Below the pieces are notes generated by a model. That model did no database searches and had not been told where the DNA came from. It saw nothing but the letters and a program-made list of their open reading frames with translations. A program made the position numbers and the translations under genes. Shown piece by piece: positions 16,695-24,588 of a stretch of DNA of 64,000 nucleotides. Positions within the stretch are counted from its first letter, which is position 1. The number at the start of each line of letters is the position of its first letter. Source of the DNA: Hyphomicrobium_A sp963724945 (GTDB lineage Bacteria > Pseudomonadota > Alphaproteobacteria > Rhizobiales > Hyphomicrobiaceae); assembly GCA_963724945.1 (NCBI GenBank), contig CAVRWL010000003.1, forward strand, positions 2,046,001-2,110,000. Direction: 5' to 3'.

Positions 16695-18143
16695 ATGGCC
16701 GACAAGCTTCTCTTTCTGACCGGCAGGCTCGCCGAGCCGCGGCTCAACCGCACGGTCGCCGGCCTCGGGCTGCCGGCGGGCTCCTGGCGCATCGCCAACG
16801 TCGGCGTGAAGGTCGCAGCCCTGATGACGGAGGCGATCGTGCGCAACCGCCTCAAAGCCCCGCTTGAGGCGACCCGTGTGATCGTGCCGGGGCGTGCGCG
16901 CATGGACTTGAACGAATTGAAGCACCATTACGGCGTGCCGTTCGAGCGCGGGCCCGACGAGATCATCGACCTGCCGCAGTACTTCGGAAAAGGCGGTGCT
17001 CCCCCGGACCTAACGCACTACGACATGCGCATCTTCGCCGAGATCGTCGAGGCGCCGGATCTGACCCTCGACGCGATCATGGCGCGCGCCGGCGTGCTCA
17101 AGGCCGGCGGCGCGGACGTCATCGATCTCGGCTGCCAGCCCGATGTGCCGTTTCCCCACCTTGAGGAGGCCGTGCGCGCCCTTTCCAGAGCGGGACACAA
17201 GGTCAGCGTCGATTCCGGCAACGTCGAGGAATTGCGTCGCGGGGCCAAAGCCGGCGCCGATTTCGTCCTGAGCCTTGATGAGACGAGCCTCGATGCCGTT
17301 GACGGCACCAAGGCCGTGCCCGTGCTCGTGCCCAAGCCGCACGGCGATCTCGCCTCGCTTCTACGCGCCATAGACGCCGCCAAGGCGAAGGGGCTTGCTC
17401 ACCTCGCCGATCCGATCCTCGATCCCATCCATTTCGGCTTCATGCCCTCGCTCGAGCGCTACGCGGAATTGCGACGGCTTCGGCCCGACGTCGAGATCCT
17501 GATGGGGACGGGCAACCTGACTGAGCTGACGGATGCCGACAGCCAGGGCGTCACCGCCGTGCTGCTCGGCATCTGCTCGGAGCTGAAGATCCGCAACCTG
17601 CTGATCGTGCAGGTCTCGCCGCACACGCGCCGAACGCTGCAAGAGCACGACGCCGCGCGCCGCCTCATGTACCGCGCGCGCGAGGACGAGAGCCTGCCGA
17701 AGGGCTATGGCGGCGGGCTCCTGTCGCTGCACGATCTGCGCCCCTATCCGCAGACGCCCGAGCAGATCGCGGCGCTCGCGCAAGCCGTGCGCGATCAGAA
17801 CTTCCGCATCGAGGTGGCCGAGGACGGCATCCATATCTATAACCGCGACGGCCACTACGTGGCGCGCGATCCCTTCGAGCTGTTCGACAGGCTCGGCGTG
17901 GAGGTCGACGGCCCGCACGCGTTCTATCTCGGCTACGAGCTCGCCAAGGCGGAGATCGCGCAGGCGCTGGGCAAGCGCTATACGCAGGACGGCGGGCTCG
18001 ACTGGGGCGTGGCGGCCGACCGCAAGGCGGAGGACCTGACGCGCCATGCAGCCGAAGGCGCCACGCTCAAGGCTAGCCGCAAGGAGAGGACGGATGGGGC
18101 TGATCGTCGAGACGATCGTGACGACGATAAACGCTCACGGTGA
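16695..18143 (+). CDS. Dihydropteroate synthase-related protein of the H4MPT cluster
   Basis: A 482-residue protein with an N-terminal domain of the DUF6513 kind (residues 1 to about 120, FLTGRLAEPRLNRTVAGL) and a TIM-barrel domain like dihydropteroate synthase (about 125-330: GGADVIDLGCQPD, VSVDSGNVEEL, ILMGTGNLTELTDAD). The C-terminal part contains EDGIHIYNRDGHYVARDPFE. Archaeal relatives are proposed to join the pterin to its arylamine partner in H4MPT synthesis. The gene begins 38 bases after the flavoprotein gene, and its highly charged tail overlaps the next gene by 50 bases. Confidence 0.8.
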   Translation: MADKLLFLTGRLAEPRLNRTVAGLGLPAGSWRIANVGVKVAALMTEAIVRNRLKAPLEATRVIVPGRARMDLNELKHHYGVPFERGPDEIIDLPQYFGKGGAPPDLTHYDMRIFAEIVEAPDLTLDAIMARAGVLKAGGADVIDLGCQPDVPFPHLEEAVRALSRAGHKVSVDSGNVEELRRGAKAGADFVLSLDETSLDAVDGTKAVPVLVPKPHGDLASLLRAIDAAKAKGLAHLADPILDPIHFGFMPSLERYAELRRLRPDVEILMGTGNLTELTDADSQGVTAVLLGICSELKIRNLLIVQVSPHTRRTLQEHDAARRLMYRAREDESLPKGYGGGLLSLHDLRPYPQTPEQIAALAQAVRDQNFRIEVAEDGIHIYNRDGHYVARDPFELFDRLGVEVDGPHAFYLGYELAKAEIAQALGKRYTQDGGLDWGVAADRKAEDLTRHAAEGATLKASRKERTDGADRRDDRDDDKRSR

Positions 18144-18666
18144 GGCGCACATCGCCCCGCTCGGCCTGATCGCCGCGAGCGAGCGCTGGGTCATCGCCCC
18201 GTTCCGTCCCTCGCGCACGCTCGACAATCTGCGCGAGGTGCCGTTCGCCGTGGCGAGCCACACCGACGACGTGCGCGTGCTCGCCGGCTGCCTGACGGGA
18301 CGCAAGAGCTGGCCGACGCGGGCCGCGGACAAGGTCAATGGCGTGGTTCTCGAAGGTGCCGTCGCGCACTGGGAGCTCGCCGTCGATCACGTCACCGAAG
18401 ATGAGCTGCGCCCGCGCTTTGCCTGCCACATCGTGCACGAGGCGAGTCACCGGCCGTGGCAGGGCTTCAACCGTGCGCAGGCCGCGGTGCTCGAGTGCGC
18501 GGTGCTGGTGTCGCGCCTCGACATGCTGGCGCCCGAGAAGATCGAGGCGGAGCTCAAATATCTCGAGATTGCCGTCGCAAAGACGGCGGGCGCGCGCGAG
18601 GCTGAGGCCTGGGGCTGGCTGATGGAGCGCGTCGATGCCTGGCGCGCCGAGCGCCGCCGGGCCTGA
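18094..18666 (+). CDS. DUF447 family protein
   Basis: A 190-residue protein of the DUF447 family, which has a split-barrel flavin-reductase-like fold. Recognisable stretches are IVETIVTTINAHGEAHIAPL at the N-terminus and HEASHRPWQGFNRAQAAVLE. It is a standing member of H4MPT gene clusters in archaea and methylotrophic bacteria, so a role with the reduced pterin or the furan cofactor is likely; no activity is proven. AAGGAGAG lies just before ATG 18094. It is the last gene of the run that began at 11.2 kb. Confidence 0.75.
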   Translation: MGLIVETIVTTINAHGEAHIAPLGLIAASERWVIAPFRPSRTLDNLREVPFAVASHTDDVRVLAGCLTGRKSWPTRAADKVNGVVLEGAVAHWELAVDHVTEDELRPRFACHIVHEASHRPWQGFNRAQAAVLECAVLVSRLDMLAPEKIEAELKYLEIAVAKTAGAREAEAWGWLMERVDAWRAERRRA

Positions 18667-18672
18667 TTGGGC

Positions 18673-18686
18673 CCCGCGCTCGCGGG
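18673..18686. terminator. Short GC hairpin between convergent operons
   Basis: CCCGCG and CGCGGG separated by two bases, followed by GCGCTCTTTATT, lie between the end of the DUF447 gene and the end of the SGNH hydrolase gene. A small bidirectional terminator is possible; the 2-base loop means the real fold must open one or two pairs. Confidence 0.35.
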
Positions 18687-18692
18687 CGCTCT

Positions 18693-19586
18693 TTATTGCG
18701 AGATGGTCGTCAGCTTGGCCGGGGCCACGGCGCCGGCCTGGCGTGCGCGCTCGGGCACGGGCTTGGCACGCTCGGTCGGCGCCACCTCGCTCTGCAGCGC
18801 TTGGGCCAGCATATGACCGAGGCAGCCGTAGGTGAGATCATTGGGGTGGAAGAGATCGGGCGCCAACAGCTGGCGCGCGGTGAACTGCGCGCTGGTGACA
18901 AGGTACTTCATGATCGCGAAGCGCTGCAGGATCGGGATCTTGCGTGCCTCCGCGATCTGGCGCATGGCGACCAAGTAGCGGGCGAAGTCGGGGACCTTAT
19001 CCGCGCGCGGGAAGTACTGCATGTCGAGCAGAACGACGTCGACGTGGCTCGTCTGCAGGGTGTCGATGCCGCGCTGAACGGTCTTGCGAAACTGGGCGAG
19101 GTCCACGTGGCGCATGGCGTCGTTCACGCCGGTCTGCCAGATCACGAGTGCAGGCTTGAGCGGCAGCACGTCCTTCTTGATGCGCGGCAGCATGTCGGCG
19201 GCGAGCTGGCCGCCGACCCCCCGGTTGACGACCGTGATCTCGCTGCCCGGAAAAAGTCGCTGCAACTCGAACTGGAGCTGGACGGGATAGGAGGCCTTGG
19301 GGCTGCTGGCGCCCACGCCTTGGGTGCTGGAGGAGCCGAGCGCCACAATGGTGACCGGCTTCTTGGCCACGAGCCGGGCGGCGAGAACGGGCAGCGGCGC
19401 CGTGAAGCGCACGAGCGAGACCGGGACCTTGCAGCGGGAGCCGGCGGCCGCGGCCGCCGGCGCTGCGAGCGTCACACCCGCTGCAACTGCGAGCGCCAGC
19501 CGGCAAAATGCTTGCGCAGGGCCTGCGCCAGGCCGACGTCGTCGGTACCGCGATTGCGCTGCGCCAGAGCCCATGCCGTGCCCCAC
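18693..19586 (-). CDS. Exported SGNH/GDSL hydrolase
   Basis: A protein of about 297 residues. An N-terminal basic stretch and hydrophobic segment (LALAVAAGVTLAAPAAAAA) form a signal peptide. The catalytic Ser is in VALGSSSTQG, the oxyanion elements are GVGGQ and GVND, and the Asp-His pair is DLFHPND near the C-terminus, so all four SGNH blocks are present. It probably removes an ester, such as acetyl or succinyl, from an envelope glycan. The start overlaps the opgC-like gene upstream by 115 bases; a Met a few codons inside would shorten this. Pairing with an OpgC-type protein suggests that the substrate is a periplasmic glucan. Confidence 0.75.
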   Translation of the reverse strand: MGHGMGSGAAQSRYRRRRPGAGPAQAFCRLALAVAAGVTLAAPAAAAAGSRCKVPVSLVRFTAPLPVLAARLVAKKPVTIVALGSSSTQGVGASSPKASYPVQLQFELQRLFPGSEITVVNRGVGGQLAADMLPRIKKDVLPLKPALVIWQTGVNDAMRHVDLAQFRKTVQRGIDTLQTSHVDVVLLDMQYFPRADKVPDFARYLVAMRQIAEARKIPILQRFAIMKYLVTSAQFTARQLLAPDLFHPNDLTYGCLGHMLAQALQSEVAPTERAKPVPERARQAGAVAPAKLTTISQ

Positions 19587-20653
19587 AGAAGTCCGATGCC
19601 GACCGAATTGACCAGAGCCTGCAGGATATACCCGGCCCCGGCTTCAGACAGAACCACCCAACCAGTAAACGATAGCACCGTTCCAAGACAGAAGATTTCC
19701 AGGGAGTGCTTGCCGCAGCGCGCAATGCCCCTGGCCCAGGCTTGAGTGAGCCACCGGCCTTGGGGCTGCAGTAAGGTCATGACGAGATAGCCCAGGGCCA
19801 CGACGTGGGCGAGGCGCCAGGGGGATAAGTAGCTCTTGTTCATGGCGCCGAGTAGGTCGCGCGGCAGGAGGCGCGCCGTCGCGAGCCCCGGGATCTGCGT
19901 CCACGGCGCGGCCACGAGGAAGGCAAAGGCGACGTAGCCGATCGCGAGCCATAAAAGCGTGCGCGAGACGGGAATCGGTCCCTGCCGGCTGAAGTGCGCG
20001 GCCATGGCTCCGATGGTGACGAGGAGCTGCCAAGCGAAGGGATTGAACACCCAGCCTTGAGGGCTCTGCTGGCTCGGCAGGTTGAGCGAAAAGAGGTTTG
20101 CCATGGCCCAGAGCCCGACCGATAGGACGGCCGCCTGCCACGGCCGGCGCGGCATGAGCCACATAAGGAACGGCAGCCACACGAGCAGGAGCACGATGTA
20201 GAGCGGCAGGATGTTGAGCATGTTGGGCTGATTGACGAGCGCCGCCGCGAGCACGGTGGAGCGAGCCGGGGTCGCGGCGAAAACGTGCACGCCGATGTTC
20301 TGTACGTACATGGGATTGGCGAACACGCCCGCCGCCAGCGTCAGCCCCAAGGCGCAGATGGCGACGAGCCCCAGATGCCACAGATAGATGTCGCGCACGC
20401 GGTCCAATATGCGGCCGGCCCCTGCGCGAAACCCCTGCGACTCGAAGGTGCGCCCGTAGGCGAGAACTGCAGAGAACCCGGCAAGCAGCACGAACACCTC
20501 GGCGGCGTCGGCAAAGCCGAAGTTGCGCAAGGTGAACCGCGCCAGGTCGTTTCCGGGCACGTGGTCGATGAAGATGAACACGAGCGCCAGCCCGCGAAAG
20601 AAGTCGATTCGCAGGTCGCGCGGCATACCCGAGCTGGTGTTGCTCATGGGCAT
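19472..20653 (-). CDS. OpgC-family membrane acyltransferase-like protein
   Basis: A 393-residue multipass membrane protein with about ten hydrophobic segments. The opening RDLRIDFFRGLALVFIFIDH is the classical OpgC/acyltransferase-3 start, with the conserved His in IDHVPG. OpgC proteins add succinyl groups to osmoregulated periplasmic glucans. No opgGH glucan-synthesis genes are in the window. The gene overlaps the downstream SGNH hydrolase, so acyl addition and removal may be co-expressed. Met residues at positions 1, 3 and 10 are all possible starts. Confidence 0.8.
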   Translation of the reverse strand: MPMSNTSSGMPRDLRIDFFRGLALVFIFIDHVPGNDLARFTLRNFGFADAAEVFVLLAGFSAVLAYGRTFESQGFRAGAGRILDRVRDIYLWHLGLVAICALGLTLAAGVFANPMYVQNIGVHVFAATPARSTVLAAALVNQPNMLNILPLYIVLLLVWLPFLMWLMPRRPWQAAVLSVGLWAMANLFSLNLPSQQSPQGWVFNPFAWQLLVTIGAMAAHFSRQGPIPVSRTLLWLAIGYVAFAFLVAAPWTQIPGLATARLLPRDLLGAMNKSYLSPWRLAHVVALGYLVMTLLQPQGRWLTQAWARGIARCGKHSLEIFCLGTVLSFTGWVVLSEAGAGYILQALVNSVGIGLLWGTAWALAQRNRGTDDVGLAQALRKHFAGWRSQLQRV

Positions 20654-20966
20654 CTCTGATTACCTGGCCGTCAGTTGGAAAAGCGATCGGAACGTATCAA
20701 CAAGCACGTTCCCTGGACTCACACAACGCGACACGGATGCTGGCTGTTCCTGCATGAACGGGACATGAAATTGCGGCATCAGGACGACGGGGACAGCGGC
20801 GTTCATCCTGCACGCGTATCGATCCGGCCACGCGAATGTTATCGCGCCCCTCCCAATTCCGCCGGAATTGCCCTGCTAATCCGCGGCCGAACGCCATGTG
20901 CCCGGGCTCGGTGAGACCCGGCTGGCGCGCTCCGCTCTGCGGACGCGTGTTCCGCGTTTCTTATCC
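20654..20966. other. Intergenic region upstream of the tRNA-like locus
   Basis: About 310 bases with no convincing gene. It separates the opgC-like gene (minus strand) from the tRNA-like RNA (plus strand), so it should contain promoters for both. I see no clear hairpin or repeat. Confidence 0.5.
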
Positions 20967-21038
20967 GAGGTTGTAGCTCAGTGGCAGAGCGCCCGGGAAA
21001 CCGGGAGGCCGGGGGTTCGATTCCCTTCAGCTTCACCA
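20967..21038 (+). ncRNA. tRNA-like RNA with a GAAA-tetraloop hairpin in place of the anticodon arm
   Basis: A 72-nt sequence that folds like a tRNA at both ends. Acceptor strands GAGGTTG (20967-20973) and CAGCTTC (21028-21034) pair over 7 positions, counting G-T pairs, and are followed by A and an encoded CCA. The D arm GCTC-AGTGGCA-GAGC and the T arm with loop TTCGATT are standard. Where the anticodon arm should be there is CCCGG-GAAA-CCGGG, a perfect 5-bp stem closed by a GNRA tetraloop, so there is no anticodon and it cannot decode. A tRNA-like RNA next to SPFH/Band-7 genes was noted by Burroughs and Aravind in their survey of RNA-repair systems, and the Band-7 gene lies downstream here. 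The tidy CCA and acceptor argue against random decay. Confidence 0.7.
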
Positions 21039-21112
21039 TGCGACTAGCTCAATGGTAGAGCACAAGACTAGGGTTCTTGGGGTCGTGGGTTCGAATCCCA
21101 CGTCGACCGTCC
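21038..21112 (+). ncRNA. Second tRNA-like element in tandem
   Basis: Directly after the first element come a D arm (GCTC-AATGGTA-GAGC), an anticodon-type arm CAAGA-CTAGGGT-TCTTG with U at position 33 and AGG in the anticodon place, and a T arm GTGGG-TTCGAAT-CCCAC. The acceptor is poor: only four pairs form next to the D arm (CGAC at 21041-21044 with GTCG at 21102-21105). AGG is not an anticodon normally used by bacteria. No CCA is encoded. It may be the 3' half of one larger tRNA-like transcript, or a degenerate tRNA. An alternative fold pairs GGTC (21081-21084) with GACC (21105-21108) around the T arm. Confidence 0.5.
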
Positions 21113-21122
21113 TTCCAGGACA

Positions 21123-21139
21123 CTCGCCTGTTAAGCGAG
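21123..21139 (+). other. Isolated anticodon-arm-like hairpin
   Basis: CTCGC-CTGTTAA-GCGAG is a perfect 5-bp stem with a 7-base loop having T at the position 33 equivalent and GTT in the anticodon place (Asn type). It stands 10 bases after the second tRNA-like element and is not flanked by D or T arms. It may be part of the same non-coding transcript. The rest of the 21.14-21.43 kb stretch before the Band-7 gene shows no gene. Confidence 0.4.
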
Positions 21140-21426
21140 CTCGAAACAGCGGAAGCCGGCCAGCTCCCCGGCCCAATCGCACACCGCTTAAAGGCCTCGG
21201 CCGAGGGCAGGAGCGAGACGGCAAGCGCCGCGGCGCTCTGAGCCAGTGCGGATACCGGCCGGCCGCAAAGCCTGAGCCCGGGCACCGGCACGTCCCCTCC
21301 TCGGAGGCGACGTGGACGCAACCCGAGGTGTATGGTGGCGCGGCCGGTCTCAAGCTCTGGCCCGCGTGCAAGGCGTGGGGTGCGGCCGGCGACCTTCTCT
21401 GCTCGCGCGTACGTCGGAGACCAAGA

Positions 21427-22593
21427 ATGCGTAAGTACGGTTTCTGGTTCGAGGTCGTCGTCAAGGATGATGAGCGCGCCTTTCTGGCCCGCGACGGCCG
21501 CTTCGTGCGGCTTTTGCAGCCGGGCCGCTTTACCGCGTTCGATCCGGGTGGGCACCTGACGGTCGAGGTCGTCAAGGCCGTCCGCGCCGAGATCGTGCCG
21601 GAGCGGGCGCTGCTCCTGCAGCGGACCCATCTTCCGGTCGCCGAGCAGAACTTCGAGATCGTGCACGCCGGTCCCAACGAGGTGGCGATCGTCTCCTTCG
21701 ACGGCGAGCCCAAGACCCTTGTCCTGCCCAATACGACGCGCGCCTTCTGGAAGTCGCTGACGCAAGTCGACGTGGAGCGGATCGATACCGCCTCCGAGCT
21801 GCGCGTCGCCAAGCGCCACCTGGACAAGCTCGACCTGGCGCGGGCGGGTCCCGTTGTCGTGTCGGCGGTCGTGGAGGCGCACGAGGCGGGCCTGCTGATC
21901 GTCGACGGCGAGCTCAAGGAGCGCCTGCCGCCCGGCCGCCACGCCTTCTGGCAGGTCGGTCGCACGGTCCGGATTGCGAAGGTCGACCTGCGCCCGCAGC
22001 CGCTCGAGATCACAGCGCAGGAGATCCTGACCAAGGACCGCGTCGGCATCCGCGTGACGCTCACGGCCTTCACCAAGGTGACGGATCCCGAGAAGGCGGC
22101 GCTGGCGACGGCCGACGTCGCCGGAACGCTCTACCGGCTCGTGCAGTTCGCGATCCGCGAGGCGGTGGCGACGCGCACGCTCGATGACATCCTGGCCGCG
22201 CGCGATACGATCGACCAGGAGGTGCGCGCCTTCGTCACCGAGCGCGCCCATGCGCTGGGCGCGGAGGTGGGCGAGATCGGCGTCAAGGACGTGATCCTGC
22301 CGGGCGATGTGCGCGAGCTTCTGAACAAGGTCGTGGAGGCCGAGCGCGTGGCCAAGGCCAATTTGATCCGCCGCCAGGAGGAGACGGCGGCGACGCGCTC
22401 GCTTCTCAACACCTCCAAGCTCATGGAGGACAACCCTCTGTTGCTGCGCTTGAAGGAGCTCGAGGCCTTGGAGAAGCTCGTGGAGAAGGTGGGGCGCATC
22501 GACCTGCACGCCGGCGCTGGCGCCGGCGGCTTCGAAGCGCTGTTGCAGAACCTCTACACGCTTAACCGCGACAAGGACGAGGCGAAGGACTGA
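21427..22593 (+). CDS. Band-7/SPFH (slipin-like) protein next to tRNA-like RNAs
   Basis: A 388-residue protein with no signal peptide or clear N-terminal membrane anchor. The N-terminal part (about 1-165) repeats a small beta-rich module twice (compare RFVRLLQPGRFTAFDP with ELKERLPPGRHAFWQV). The SPFH/Band-7 core follows (about 160-330), with LRPQPLEITAQEILTKDRVG and AREAV-like helices. The C-terminus is helical (EERVAKANLIRRQEETAATR region). Ordinary slipins are membrane-anchored; this longer, soluble-looking form is the type linked in published genome surveys to RNA repair (RtcB ligase) loci and tRNA-like RNAs. No rtcB is in the window. GGAGA precedes ATG 21427. Confidence 0.75.
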   Translation: MRKYGFWFEVVVKDDERAFLARDGRFVRLLQPGRFTAFDPGGHLTVEVVKAVRAEIVPERALLLQRTHLPVAEQNFEIVHAGPNEVAIVSFDGEPKTLVLPNTTRAFWKSLTQVDVERIDTASELRVAKRHLDKLDLARAGPVVVSAVVEAHEAGLLIVDGELKERLPPGRHAFWQVGRTVRIAKVDLRPQPLEITAQEILTKDRVGIRVTLTAFTKVTDPEKAALATADVAGTLYRLVQFAIREAVATRTLDDILAARDTIDQEVRAFVTERAHALGAEVGEIGVKDVILPGDVRELLNKVVEAERVAKANLIRRQEETAATRSLLNTSKLMEDNPLLLRLKELEALEKLVEKVGRIDLHAGAGAGGFEALLQNLYTLNRDKDEAKD

Positions 22594-22612
22594 GCGCAGC
22601 GCGAGCGCGGCC

Positions 22613-23656
22613 TTAAGCGGAGACCCGCGCCTCGCTTGCGTCCGCGAGCAGCGCGACGGCGACGGCTGGCGCGCAGCGCGTGACCCACACGCGGGCATCG
22701 GGTACGGCCTCGACAAGGTCGGCAAAGGGCTGGCAGGGGCGGCTCAAGTCGGCCGCCAGCGCTGCGAGCTGCGGCGCTCCGATGCCCGCGGCGACGATCG
22801 GCGCATCGGCCGGCACCGGCGTTGCGGCGAGCACCTCCGCGCAGGCGGCGCGCAGCTCGGCCATCTGCCGGTCGGCGATCGCACGCGCCGCCGCTTGCCA
22901 ATCGTCGAGCGTCGCATCAGCGCCGTCGCGGCCGAAGGCGCGCGCGAGGCGGGCTACGCTCTCGCCGAGCGACGTGCCTCGGCGGTCTGCGGTGCCGTGC
23001 TGGTCGGTGCCTTCGGGCAGCTCGCCGAGAACGCGGCGCACGTCCGCCATTGTGGCGAAGTTGCCGGCGGCGAGCCGCTGGAGGCGCTGCTTGAAGAAGA
23101 CCTCATGCGCAACCGTGGCGACGTCGGAGCGCGTGAGGCCGGAATAGACGAGCTCCGACGTTGCAAGGCGCTCGCCGTCGGTGAGCCCGCGCGGGCACGG
23201 CGCCGCGGAGACGATCGGGATGATGTCGGTCGTGGTCGAGCCCATGTCGATCAAGAGACCGTCGCCCAAGAGCTGGGCGACGAGCTCGGCGGAGGCGAGA
23301 AAGTTTGTGGAGGCCACAGTGGCGGGGTCCTGGCGCGCCTCCTGGGCGCTGCCGAAGCCGCAGGGCCCCATCCAGATGCGGGTCTCGGGGCCGAGCAGCT
23401 TGACGATCCGATCGACGAGGGTGCGCACGCCCGTAGGGCGGTCAGGGAAAAGCTCGCACAGCTCGCCTGTCATGGTGACGGCGTGCCGTCGCGCGCGCGC
23501 GGTTAGGGGGCCGGCTTGGCGGAACGCGGCGTCGAGGCGGTCAAGGCCGAGCCACAGCGGGCAGGGAATCTGCACGGCGGCAACGACGCGCCCGCCTTCG
23601 GTGAGCGCAACCTTGAGATGCGCCCCGCCCACGTCATAGCCGGCGGTTATGGCCAT
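22613..23656 (-). CDS. H4MPT-linked C1 transfer pathway protein (MfnF/hydantoinase-like)
   Basis: A protein of about 347 residues of the ASKHA/hydantoinase-A-like family annotated in methylotrophs as an H4MPT-linked C1 transfer pathway protein. The opening ITAGYDVGGAHLKVALTEGG is a phosphate-1-type loop and LLIDMGSTTTDIIPI is the second nucleotide loop. Archaeal MfnF joins the furan phosphate to tyramine in methanofuran synthesis, so this is a likely methanofuran-branch enzyme. I start at ATG 23656, preceded by GAGGGG; the frame is open to 23797 without homology. It faces the Band-7 gene tail to tail and diverges from the hisA-like gene. Confidence 0.75.
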   Translation of the reverse strand: MAITAGYDVGGAHLKVALTEGGRVVAAVQIPCPLWLGLDRLDAAFRQAGPLTARARRHAVTMTGELCELFPDRPTGVRTLVDRIVKLLGPETRIWMGPCGFGSAQEARQDPATVASTNFLASAELVAQLLGDGLLIDMGSTTTDIIPIVSAAPCPRGLTDGERLATSELVYSGLTRSDVATVAHEVFFKQRLQRLAAGNFATMADVRRVLGELPEGTDQHGTADRRGTSLGESVARLARAFGRDGADATLDDWQAAARAIADRQMAELRAACAEVLAATPVPADAPIVAAGIGAPQLAALAADLSRPCQPFADLVEAVPDARVWVTRCAPAVAVALLADASEARVSA

Positions 23657-23742
23657 TTTGACCCCTCGCCCTCGAACGTGCCCCCCGCAATCCCTGGTGG
23701 GCCTCCCGCCGTGATACACGAGGCGGGCGCGGAGGCAAGAAA

Positions 23743-24450
23743 ATGGACATAATTCCGGTAATCGACGTGCGGCACGGGGTGGCGGTGCGGGCGACAAGGG
23801 GCCAGCGCGAAGGCTACCTTCCCCTCAAGACGGCGTTGGCCGCGGGCAGCGACCCGGTCGATGTCGCGCGGGGGCTTCGGTCCATCTTTCCCTTCCCGCG
23901 GCTCTACGTCGCCGACCTCGACGGCATCGAGGGGCGCGGGCCCAACGCGGGGCTTGTCGAAAGGCTCGCCGAGGCGCTGCCCGGCGTGGGCCTGTGGCTC
24001 GACGAGGGAACCCCGGTGCGCGAGGTTCTCGCCCGGTCGGGCCGCGGATCGGTTGCAACCCCGGTCGTCGGCTCGGAGGGCCTCACAGGGCCTGCCGACG
24101 TTGCGGCGCTCAGGGCGTTGGCGCAGAGCGGCTATGTGCTCTCGCTCGATTTCAGGGACGATCGCTTCGAGGGTCCTCCCGCCGTTCTGGCCGAGCCCGA
24201 GCACTGGCCGCGGTGCGTCATCGTGATGACGCTTGCGCGGGTGGGGAGCGCAGAGGGCCCGGACCTCGAGAGGCTCGCGGGCGTCGTCGATATCGCTGGC
24301 GCACGGGCTGTCTATGCGGCCGGCGGCGTACGGCACGCCGGCGACGTTGCCGCGTTGAAGCGGCAGGGCGCAACGGGCGTGCTCATCGCCAGTGCGCTGC
24401 ACTCAGGTGCGATTACGGCCGGCGATCTGGAAACGATCGCCGGCCGCTGA
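23743..24450 (+). CDS. HisA/HisF-related TIM-barrel protein of the H4MPT cluster
   Basis: A 235-residue (beta-alpha)8 barrel. IIPVIDVRHGVAVRATRGQR at the N-terminus, LYVADLDGIEG, and YAAGGVRHAGDVAALKRQGA near the C-terminus are typical of HisA-type phosphate-binding barrels. HisA-related proteins are regular members of H4MPT clusters in methylotrophs and methanogens, and the gene is not beside any histidine gene. The substrate is unknown; a pterin or ribosyl-phosphate intermediate of cofactor synthesis is likely. It diverges from the mfnF-like gene with 86 bases between. Confidence 0.7.
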   Translation: MDIIPVIDVRHGVAVRATRGQREGYLPLKTALAAGSDPVDVARGLRSIFPFPRLYVADLDGIEGRGPNAGLVERLAEALPGVGLWLDEGTPVREVLARSGRGSVATPVVGSEGLTGPADVAALRALAQSGYVLSLDFRDDRFEGPPAVLAEPEHWPRCVIVMTLARVGSAEGPDLERLAGVVDIAGARAVYAAGGVRHAGDVAALKRQGATGVLIASALHSGAITAGDLETIAGR

Positions 24451-24588
24451 TGTCGTCGCGCGAGGAGGTTGAGCAGAACGGCGTGCCGGGCTCTATCCCT
24501 TCCAGCGGCCTGTAAGCAGTCTACCCAATCGCGACAGCAGACCCGCCTTCATAGGCGGGGAATCATCCTGCTGCGGACGGTTTCCGCT

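Noticed and set aside
20967..21038. Ordinary tRNA gene
   Set aside because: There is no 7-base anticodon loop; the anticodon arm is a tetraloop hairpin and T33 is missing.
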